A stretch of DNA of 64,000 nucleotides, from the NCBI RefSeq assembly GCF_024763615.1, contig NC_077224.1, positions 84,826,712 to 84,890,711 on the forward strand. The letters run 5' to 3'. Origin of the DNA: Phlebotomus papatasi (taxonomy: Eukaryota > Arthropoda > Insecta > Diptera > Psychodidae). Below the pieces are notes generated by a model. It was not told the DNA's origin and ran no database searches. It saw only the letters and a program-made list of their open reading frames with translations. How positions within the stretch are numbered: position 1 is the stretch's first letter; each line of letters opens with the position of its first letter. Both the position numbers and the translations under genes were made by a program. Of this stretch, positions 24,470 to 36,400 are shown piece by piece.

Positions 24470-27400
24470 GTGAGTTCTTGTGAATGTGGATACTTTGTGG
24501 TCATGGTATCAAATCTAGACAGGATTTTCTATCTTGGTACGAGGATTTCGAAACGATATCGTAATTCGTAATATAAACCCAAAATCCTGCCTTGAACGTT
24601 CGAAATTCAGAAGTGTACATGATTTTTGCTAAGTTTGAAGACCTCAAAGTTAGCCCTCTTTTCTGAGGTTTGATCAAACGGTGTTAGTTTTTGAAGAAAT
24701 TCCGTTTCATTATAACTCGATTGTTCTGAAGAATTGAAGGTCCTTAATTGGAAAACGTAAAAGTCATCCTTTTGAAAAGTTTCTTAACGTAATTATTTTC
24801 TTAAGAGCAAACGAGTTCTTACGTAGTTATACAATAACGAGGGAACCACGGTAGATGTATTCCAAATACGTTACAGGTCTATTTAAAGAATCTAAATATA
24901 GGAACGCTTGAAAAATGTGCCATTGATAAGTTTTGCCATTGATAATCATAATCAGTGGAAGTAGTGCTTCAGGTGAAAAATCTAATAATCCGCGATACGA
25001 TGCCCTATAAAGGACCGTAGAAGACATATTCTTAATATAGGACACGTCGTTCTAAAGATTAGAAAATAGGAAAGTGGTACGACGCCGTATAAAGGACCAA
25101 GGGAAACGTATTCCGAAAACAAGATACGTCGTTCCGAATCTACTGTTGAGAAGAAGTATTCCAGTGATAATGATACACTTCAAGATAAATTAATCTTAAT
25201 GTTCATTCTACGGTGGCGAACCTATGTAAGGGATCGGGAAAGTAGTGTCTCCGAAAAAGCAAACTCCGTAAGAAAGGACGAATAGTTCGATTCGAATTTT
25301 GACTCTTATTTGACAAACCTCAACAAAGATATCTGTACAATTTTTTTTTCAAAAATTAAGTCTTTACGGTTTATCAATGCTAATTCAAAGGGGGTTGTTG
25401 CAGGTATAATCAACAGTGAAGGGAAATTATGGAGGGATCAGAGGAGATTTCTGCATGATAAACTCAGACAACTCGGTGTAACGTACATGGGCAAGGGAAA
25501 GGATGTCATGGAGAAGAGAATAATGGTGAGTTTAGTGACAAAAAAAAAAGAGTTTTATGAACTTTAAGGGATGAGAACATCCTTATTCTTTTCGTTAGAC
25601 CGAGGTGAATGATTATCTATCAACATTAGCAGCATCCAATGGCAATTCAATTGATATGAGCCCAGTTCTTGCGGTGGCTGTTAGCAATGTCATTTGCAAT
25701 ATAATGATGTCAGTGCGTTTTTCATTGGATGATCCAAAATTTCAGCGATTTACATGGCTCATTGAGGAGGGTATGAGACTTTTTGGGGAGATTACAACAG
25801 TTGACTACATTCCGACAATTCAGTATCTCCCAGGGAATTTGAATGCAAAGAATAAGATAGCAAAAAATCGAAAGGAAATGTTTCAGTTCTACCGTGAGGT
25901 GATCGATGAGCACAAGAGTACATTCGATGCCAGCAACATTCGTGACTTAGTCGACATGTACTTAGCTGAAATTGAGAAAGCCAAAGAAGAAGGTCGCAGT
26001 AGTGAACTATTTGAAGGCAAAGATCATGGTAAGTGTGTGTTAGTTGTAAAACGCATTCAACTCTTGCCTCCATTGATGAAGTGTTTCAAATGAAATTCCC
26101 CATTCATTTTTCGCGCATTCCATTCAATCTCTTGCGTTTTTTTCTCCAACTGGGATTCACTATAAATCCCAGCTTTTGTTGTGCAAAGTGAAACTTGATC
26201 TCGCTCGATTGACCTCAAATTTTCAAGGAAGATGTCTTGATACTCCCTAATTTCGATTATTGTCTTTTGAATAATAATTTGCTTATGTCGAATTAATTAG
26301 GTTCTTAGTATGTGTCTCTTGAAACCTTATGACCCGAGCTATGAGGATTAAAATGATGGTCTTTTGATTAAATTCTCTAACCATCTGTACAAGAAACGAA
26401 TATCCGGCTACTGAACCATAAGAAACTGCGAATTTCGAAAAAAAAAGTCACCTAAATAGTCAGATGTAAGATGTAAGGTAAGACAGATGCAAACCTGAAG
26501 TTAGAGGTCGTCTTTTGTATCTCTATGAGACACGGGTTTTGAGAAGTTCCGTAATGAATGCTAATTGAGGACCTATCTGAATCGGCTCTAGGACCAAAGA
26601 TTGGGTTCTCCTGTCTATATCACCTGGAAAGCGCCCGAAGGGTACACTAGATATTAGCTTAGAAACACTTAACCTCTCTTGATTTTCGCAATTTTATTCT
26701 CTACAACGTTTCGAGGATGAATGTCTCCCTCATGTATTGCTGTAATGTTCATCATTTAACTGACTGACACAGAATGAATCCTTACACTCATTTTGTGTCA
26801 CTCAGTCGAATGGTGAACATTACGGCAGAAGTTGCGATCCAAGTCCAAGTGAAGTATAACAATTGTGATGTGCCATTGCACATCACGCACTGACGGATAT
26901 TTGACAAGTTGACAGATGGTATCCCACCAATATGTCGTCAGTTACGTCCACCGCTGTCGTATCTGCATTTCTTTTGCATCTGCATTCGGTGCAAGCTACA
27001 ATACAGACGTTCCCTCTTGCGTGCAATGCTGACACAAAAGAAATGCAGATACGACAGAGGTAGACGCAACCGACGATGTTATAACCTTGCACAATTTCCA
27101 TCTGTTCATGATTTTCCTTGCCATATTCGATCTCTGACGAAGAGGACATACATTCTCGGAATGCAGAGAATAAAATTGTTCAATAGAGGCTTCTTGCGAG
27201 TTTTCGAAAAAATCTTGCTTTACGGAAAGGGGTTATTAGTCCCTCGCCCAACCCTTTCTAGAAGGACCAGATCCCTTGTTCATTAGCCTCAGGTTCGTGA
27301 CTTCCTCCACTGGGGTTGGTTACCCAATCTTCTTTCTTTATTATTTCTTTTTTTCTCTTCAACCCGGTGAACACCGGATATACCTCTACCGACTCGAATT

Positions 27401-30400
27401 GACCGGATAATCAGTCGCCGAATCTCAAGTCTTCCAGAAAAGACGCCTTTAAACGTTTAACTTTTTTGACTGTTTATTTTCTCTTGATCTTAAGCACTTA
27501 TTTAATTGAAGATATTACCTTTTAAATTTGACAACGTAATTAGCAAAATTTGATTAGAATAAAGAGTAATTTAAAGAAATCACAGCATAAATTTGCTTTG
27601 ACAACTTCCACGTGTCTGTTCTTCAGAGTGTCGTACACAAGACTAACTCAACTGAAGTTTTTACCAAAGTTTTCTTTACCAAAACCCTACCCGGCTGAAC
27701 CAATGAACGTATGCTCAGAAAATTTCTCATGCAGTAGAATCTCACTCAATCGGGCGAAAAATTTTGTTGGCAATTTTCACGCTTGATTATTTGCTGCAGT
27801 TTTTCTTATTTTATCGTGATTCTTTATAATAGAGCGCCTTTTGTGGAATATACAATGATTCTGACGCCCAATTGATTTGGGTATTTGGATAATTTGGATC
27901 ACATTTTGCCCGATTGAAAGAGAGTCTACTGTAAGTGCATTTGACAGCTGTCATCATTGTTGAGGAAATTTCACCAGGTTATCATATCGACTTGTCAGAA
28001 TATAAGTTGAACAACTCTATTTTTTCCAAAAATCGTTTTATTCGCTTTTTGGATACTTCTTTATACCCTCTACCTTCCCTGTGAATAATATACTTTAAAG
28101 TTAAATATTTTCAAAGTTATAGAGCAGAGGCGTGCAAGAACCGTTGAAACCGAATAAACGTCAAATAAAACATGTACGTCAATGGTCTAAACGCTACTAA
28201 ACAAACTTATTTTGACGTTAATTCGGTTTCAAAGGTTTTTTGCACACCTCTGTTATAGAGATTTCAAATCTCAAAAATCCTATACTCTGTATGTAAAATC
28301 TCAACTTTAAATCGCTCTCCTGTAAAATTTGCCTATTGCGAGTTATTCGTTTCTTATTCTGAGCGGTCGCTATAAGATAGAGGCTATTACCCGGGTTATC
28401 TCTCAATAAGAATCTCAACCATCATAACCCAAACAACGTTTATCATTGGGCTTTTCTTGTGGCTGATGTTGCTCTGTTTTTTTTTCTTTTGTGGTCTGTC
28501 TTGGGGCCAATTGTAGAGCAACAAATTATGCAAGTTATTGGTGATCTCTTTTCGGCTGGCATGGAAACCATTAAGACAACATTGCTGTGGATAAATGTGT
28601 TTATGCTGAGGAATCCGCAGGTGATGCGGAAGGTTCAGGAGGAGCTGGATCTTGTGGTTGGACGCAGCCGATTGCCACGAATTGAAGATCTGCCCTTCCT
28701 ACCATACACCGAAAGTACAATTTTGGAAGCGATGCGACGATCGAGCATCGTTCCACTGGCTACAACTCACTCACCTACAAGGTAATTTATACCCATGCCT
28801 TAAACCCCACCATATTCATGCACCTTTTTTCCCATTGAGACCAATACACTGCACTTAACACCTTTATATTTTTTCGCCATTCCATCTACAAGCTCAGTGT
28901 GTGTTGTTACAACACCTTCAATGGTGACAACCTTTTTTTTCTTCTTTATTTTGCCGATCGCGAGATTTAACAGAGATCCGCTCTCACGGAAAGGTCATTA
29001 AACCCCATGCGACGTATTAGATTGTACTAGTTACTATCCGCAGGATTTTTTTTTCTTTCAAGATGGAAAATTGTGGAAAAAACAATCAAAAAGATAAGAA
29101 AAAAAAACTTAGTTTTGAACTTATGAGAAGAGAAAAAAAAAGTCAGGACAAAAACATGGTGCGAGATGGAAAAGTTAGTAAAAACAGACCTAGATTCCAT
29201 ATCGAACCTCTGTGGAAGTCAGTGTGTTTGGTGGTGATAAGAAGCGAACTCTCTAAGTGCATTACGTAAATGATGTGAAAACTAGCAGCAAGAATCTATT
29301 TAGATGTGATCTCGTGTGATCTTTAGCTCGGAAATTGATGCTTTTGCAACGCATTTTTAACGAGATTTAGCATAATGATAAGATTGTCAACCCTTGAGAG
29401 ATTTTCAATGTGAAGGATGGAGAGTATGAAATTTTAGATGGAAAACTCTCATTTCAGCATGGGAATTAGTAAAGATATTGTCATTGAAAAAGCTGATGTC
29501 TTTGAAATTTAGTACTCAATATTTCCGCTGCAATGTAACAGCGCTGGACTTTTAGATTTTGGGAGGAATGACAACTTAACCTAAGATTTCTTTAGAATTT
29601 CTCCATAGGAAAATAAATCTATTATGTGCTTCATATTCATCTTATTTAAGTTCAAGTAAAAATATTCCCGACAACAAATATTCAATTACCTGAATCAGGA
29701 AGATTGTAAAATCAATATCCGGCGATAAGGACAAAATGTTTTTGATATTGATTGCATTTGACAACTCTTGACAATTAAGACTAACTCCAGTGACAGTACT
29801 AAAAATTAGTACAATGACATTCAGCTAATTTCGTATAGTGTTTGTCACCACTATTCTTTTTTTCAAATTGTCTAAGCGTTCAAAGTATAACCCAATAAAA
29901 TCTATCTTAATTCTTATGAGGTGATCAACTGTTTGAAACCGAATATGTGTCAAATCAAAATACACTGAACAAATGAGACATTTAACGTTTATTCAGTTTG
30001 GAACGTTTCTTGCTCACTCTTGATGTAAGTTATTTTACGTGATGTGTTTATTCTGAACATAACCCTAAATTTGGCAGGTAAATAGAATTATTATGAAATA
30101 AAAGTCAATTTATAAGGGAAGAGTCCCAGCGATCGACAGTGTTTCTCGGATAGTCAGGTTATTACAATTTTGTTGCACCAATTCAATCGAATATTTAAAA
30201 ATTATTAACTATTTTTTACCATTTAACTTTCACAAGAATGCAGTGCATTAGCTCAGATTTAATTTATAAAATCAAGTTTCTGTGAGACATCTAATTAAAT
30301 TCGTGATCATCCGATGTACAGAGTACGTTGTTGCAATTACACCTATTTTTTTTTAATTAATTTATTGCAGAAACTTAAAACTCAAATGCACAGGTATAGT

Positions 30401-33400
30401 TAAATGGATCAATAATATACCGATTAGGGGAAAGTGCCCATGCTTGTTACCATTGGAAGGTTCGTAATGACTAAATTTTCTATGTTTCAAAATATATATG
30501 TGACTGATCGCAACCATATTTTAAAAACTATGAGAAAGTTGCCAGTTTTTAAAATATATAGTGGAGTCACGTTTATTGAAAAACATAGGAAAAATTTAGT
30601 CATTACGAAGCTTCCAATGGTATCAAGCATGGGCACTTTCCCCTAGTATTCAGAAAAATATCAAACTATTTTGAGGCTTATATTTTAAACTAAATATCGA
30701 GCACGTCTCTTAACATTCTGATCAGGGGTGCTCTTTCTTTATTTTTTTTTCGATTTTTTTTTTGTTTTCAAAAAAGATTTGAAACTCTCACTTTAAACGA
30801 TATACGTAATATGATGCGTCAATCAATATTACCTCAAAATTCCGTGTTTAGTCCTTCAGGCTGGTCGCGATGCTAAGACAGCAATGCCACTATCAGCGTG
30901 TGGATTAACAGAAAAATATGAAATAAAATTCAATTCTAAATCATTTCATTATTTAAATTTACAAATTTCATAAAAATAAGTTTAATTTTTCTTTTTTTTT
31001 TGCTAAGTATTTTGCGATTATTATCAACTGGCTCGAATTGACCAGATAATCAGTCGCCCAATCTCAAGCCTTCCAGAAAAGACGCCCTTAAACGTTTAAT
31101 TTCTTCGACTGTTTATTCTCTCTTGATCTCAAGCACTTATTTAATTGAAGATATTACCTTTTAAATTTGACAACGTAATTAGCAAGATTTGATTAGAAAA
31201 AAGAGTAATTTAAAGAAATAAGCAGAAATTCACTTTGACAGCTTCCACGTGTCTGCTGCGCTGCTCCTCAAATTATCGTACACAAGACTATCTCAACTAA
31301 AGTTTTTACCAAACTTTCCTTTACCAAAACCCTACCCGGCTGAACCAATGAGCGTATGCTCAGAAAATTTCTTACGAGTCCTTACGAACTTAGGCCTTCC
31401 CCAGCCTTCCCTCAATAAAGTCTAATGAAGTTCATTGGGTGCAATTCGAACACCTTTAACGCCACATTTATTGGTGACATAAAGGGGATTCAAACCCGGG
31501 ACACTTGCATCATAGAGCAAGTACTCTACTACTTGACTTATTGACTTCTCAAATTACTTTATATTACCATACCGTTTATCACAAAAAATGATCTATTAAA
31601 AAAATATGCCAACGCTAGTAAGGGTTAACAAGGATCACACTGTCGATGTGATCACATCAGCAATTAGGTATCACATGTCGTTCAATTCTCGAAACATTGG
31701 GGCATAGATAATCACGCAACTCTATATACTGGAGATTCCATACAATGTGCAACTCTTGACGCGTAACACAGTTCAATAAAATCTAGTGTAAACAGAGAGG
31801 AATTGAAGGTCGGCCAATATCACAGAAAAAGCACCTCGATGTATGAGTTATGTAAAGGAGTGCGTGTACAATTGGTTAAAGATAATTGTCTAAATATGTG
31901 TGCAATGTCTTTTTCGATAAATGTGGTGGAATTTTATCTGCCATCTCTCTCTCATTCAATTTGTATATAAAACACTGTTTTTATATAGTCACATCTCAAT
32001 GGGTTTAGTACATAGACAGAGAAAGAGGTATAAAATATACAATGTAGCATAAGAGATGTGCAGAGATGTTAAAAAAAAACGCACATGAGGCTAAGTGCAA
32101 TTTTATGCAATAGAGTGCAATAAAATACATGACTCGTAATTGATGAGATTTATTTGATCGTGCTCCAAGATCAATCTTTTCTTCCTTATATTGGGTCTGA
32201 GAAGGAGGGACAGAGATAGATGTTTAGGGGAAACAAGAAAAAGAGGCAAGGGGTGGACAATTAATGAGTTTCGGACATGTATCTATGTGAATATTGCGAA
32301 AATCTACGATTTTTCTAGGAATGTCGTGAATATAAAATAAATAAACATTATTAGTACATGCCTGTTCTAAAAGAATACCTGGTAGAAGCTTTTAGTGTCA
32401 CGTAGCATATTGAAATATGAAAGGGAAATACTTAAGCTTAGTAAAGCTTATGTGATATGGAAATATTTTATTTCATCTTTCAATATTGTGTACTAAAAAA
32501 CCTATGAAATAGATTATCATACTTCCGGCAAACAATATGAATATACCAAAAAACATGACAGTATCGTTAATTACTTTACTAAATTCAGTGAAAAATACTA
32601 CTAGAAATACTAAGGTAGTACTAAATCATAGACCCCATGAAATGTCAGTCAGTAGTCTTATTAGTACAGGTCTGAAGAAATGAAGACATGCAAATCCATT
32701 TGTATAATAAGGGGAGAGAAATAATTAACGCTGATTTACTAAGCATTTATACTCAACTCAGGTATTTGAATGATTAGGGGTGAAAATGACAGATATGTGC
32801 CGTTACCTTGGGACTTTTTAAGTGCTTGACAGCTGTCATTAGGATGGACAGCTTAGTATAATATTTTCAATGTCACTAAGCTGCCATTATATCTGAATAT
32901 TGTGAGCAAAATTGTATTTTTTTCAGCCATCGTATACATTTCGCATTATCTCCAAAATTATGTAGGTAAAACAAATATCAGCTCCATTACCTCCATAGCG
33001 TGAAGGTTCATTGGCACCGAATCAGTCGAAAGCACAATGCAATAACGGATTTACTTGTTCATAGTTAGGTTAAGGTTATAATGTAAAAGTTCCTGTGTAG
33101 ATTACAAATGTGTTTTCGGAGAGGGGAACTCCGTCTGGATACGGCAACACTATTTGTGGAGTTTTCAACCCGAGATCAACCCCCCTCCCCTCCTGAATGA
33201 TCGAAGAGTGTCTAGTGCATCCGTTGAGATCTTTTGTCAAAATCCTGGAACCTTCCCGCCACGGAAGACACGGACCGTGCCCAAAGTTCTGGGGAAGAGT
33301 TAGTTTTTGATCTTGGGTTGAAAAATTTACAAATAGTGTTGCCGCATCCGGACGGAGTTCTCCTCTCCGAAAACATATTTGTTAAGGTTATAATTTTCAT

Positions 33401-36400
33401 GATGGCGGTTAATTAGAAAGAAAGTGGAAAGAAACTCCGTGGATTTCAATCATCTTTGTAGCGCCCTTGTTAACTTCCGGACTCGTTGCTTAGGCGGCAT
33501 CTCGGACTAACCTTCCTTAGTCCTGGCGTCCCTCCGTCAGTTCGCCCCAAATTGTAGCATTGGTCGCTGTCGAAAAATCCGTCCTATCTGAGGTTCCTTG
33601 CGAGTTTTCGTAACAATCTTGCTTTTACGAGAAGGGGTTATTAGTCCCTCGCCCAACCCTCTCTAGAAGGACCTGATCCCTTGTTCGTTAGCCTCAGGTT
33701 TGTAATTTACCATTGGGGTTGGTTCTGAATAAACACTTACTACTGAGAACTATTGATAGAAGTCCTTTAGCCGAGCTGCTCGGACACACGGACCGACGTG
33801 CATTAATCCGTAAAGCTCTCGTGAAGTATAATCTACAACCTCATTCGCCACAATGAGATTGTAGAGCACAACCCTACATTACTTAGTCGACGGGGAAAAC
33901 GACTACATATTGAAGCGCTTCATTCCTTCACGGACTCCCGGAACTGTGAAAATACCCTTAAAAGAGGTACTTACAGCTCACACTGGTGACTGTCCTCTGT
34001 ACGAGCTCCTTGCATACACTATGTGAACTGGCGAAACTTTCGTGACGTAGTAGCTACACCATGTCGTTACCCGTCACACTCAGTGGCTGGCCGGAAGGAA
34101 CTGTCATGGTTCAAATATAACGGACATCGCTTCAGTGAGGTTGTAAAGAACGACGCTACTTTAATGTGTTGGCGGGAAAAACCACAACAATAAAAAAAGA
34201 ATAATCGTCAACTTCATTAGCTTTAGAATCTGAGGTTATGTAGAACCTAACCTTAATACACCTCAACGTAATTTTGCTTTTTTAATTAAATTCCGAAAAC
34301 TTGAAAAGAAACTAAAAAGTTGTAAGTCTAATCCTTTCTGTATAAAAGATTTTAAACATTTTTTACAAGAAGAAAGCTTCTATTTCTAACCTATAAAACT
34401 GCGTCGGCGTATTAATTAATAATATCTATTTTATTCAATATGAATATTCAAGAATATCAGTGAATATTGCTTAGATTTTTTGAATATTTTAGAAATATTG
34501 GATCTAGGATTAGTGATTTTGGTCAATTGATTGCCCCTTGGAAACAAATGATGTGCGTAGAGATTGATCAATGAATGAGAGAAAAGAGAAAAATGATTCA
34601 CGCGACAAATTCCTTAGGCACACGAATAATGCTTGAAAAAGACAGAAAAAAAAGAGACAAAGATGATCATCGATCGCGTCACGATCGTTGAACGAGCCCC
34701 AAACTAACGGTGAGTCTTGTAAAACTCCCCAGACCTCCATCCACCACGATCCGGACGAGAGTGAGACAGAGAGAGAGAGAAGCTCAAGAAGAAGAATATT
34801 GTGGTTGTGTTCTGGACTTTACACACGTTCTCTCTTCTACCCATTTCATTCAGACACTTCCAAGATGAAAGTGAAAGCACTATCCAACACTGCTAAATGC
34901 ATGGGCTTTTTTCTCAACCACATATAACCTCTTCGTTACTGTTAGGTCCGCTTTCTTCACACAATTCTTAGATGGGCGCTAGAATGAGAGAAAAAATGTC
35001 TCAAGAGTTTCGTCTGCGAGGAAATTGATGGATCGTCCAAATGACCTTAACGTGTGCGCTTCACACGCTTGGGGAATCCCCCGAGCGGAAAATGCGTGGG
35101 ATACTCTATCAAGGTCTCTTTTCACACGAAATCATGCGATTTGTTTTTCAGACGGTCAAACGGAAAACCGGCTCATAGGACGATAACTGCGTCGGGTAGT
35201 ATTGTGCGTTTGGTGGCGCTCAGAGCGGTAGGAAGAATTTGCTTTTGACAGCTGCAAGGGTTTGCGCCACCTGGGGGCAGATTCTGCAAACTTGTTAGAA
35301 TGCTCAAATACGAACTGTCTTTGAGGGGTTTTGAATGAAAAATTTGAATGAAGTAGGTAACATATCCTCAAAATTTTAAGACTTTAGTCTGAGAGCGACC
35401 ATGGCTTCCGATGGTATCATGCTCTTATCTTTTAGCAGAAAGTCATTTGATCCTGACCTAAGCTATGAATACGTACACAAAAGGAATAATCTTTCTTGGG
35501 CCAGAACCACTAACCCGAAGGTCTCAAACTTCTATACAGCAACCAATTTTATTGGTTTTTTGGAATCTAATAAAACATTTGCCCATAATAATTCAATCCT
35601 AAGTAACATTTTTCCAAGAAATCTTGACTGATAAGAAATTATAGCAGTTAAAATGAGAAAATATTATATTTGGGGATGAATTACCTGTGATAAATATGAG
35701 ATACTATGTAAATCCAGGTACTGTATGAGATGATCAATCTGCTTGAAATACCTGTGATAAATATGTTTAGGGTTAGAGCATGGGGCTCGAAGGGCAAGTT
35801 TTAAAAAGTCCTCCGTGCTGCCAATCCACAGGAACAAGCGCAAAGATTGATCAACACTATCCACCAGCTTATCCTTAACAACTTTTTATTCACACTTCAG
35901 AACTATTTTCAACAAAGATTAATTAGAAAAATAAAGATTAAAATTGAGAAACACTTCAATTGACTGACTTCAGAATGAGAGCGAGAGCACACAGTAAAGT
36001 TTTTACAAAAAGGAAAAATGACGTTTTACAAATTACCCGGTTGCACACGTATTCATTACTCATATGTTGTTCAGCAACAATATTTTTTACTTGACCTACG
36101 TTACCAGTTAACTATCTTACGCGTAAATGCATTGATGACAATAAATCTATCTAATCTAAAAAAAAATCTAAATGAGAAAAGGAAATATATTGAGTTTTTT
36201 ATGTAGGAAGTGTAAGAATCTTTACGGTGATTTTGGTCAGAACTATTGAAAAAGATTATTTCATTTCATTTAATCATCAAATAATTGCAATTCCAACTCA
36301 TTAATAATGGTTAAGTGAATTTACTTGAGGATTATATGAAATTGTATGAGATCTGCTCTACTTCCTGATGACTGGGCACTCTTCCTTGACTTTTACCTGA

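Larger units (their letters stand above)
26029..28516 (+). other. Cyp18a1 intron 3
   Basis: 2.5-kb phase-1 intron (GTAAGT...TTGTAG) holding the hairpins, repeat copies and two MITEs listed separately; otherwise nothing recognised. Confidence 0.85.

Noticed and set aside
26029..26093. Read-through of Cyp18a1 exon 3 beyond 26028
   Set aside because: The frame stays open for 20 more codons, but GTAAGT at 26029 and the phase match with exon 4 show it is intron.
33457..34189. Complete LTR retrotransposon
   Set aside because: No second LTR, no target duplication and no gag or pol frame nearby; at most a solo LTR or fragment.
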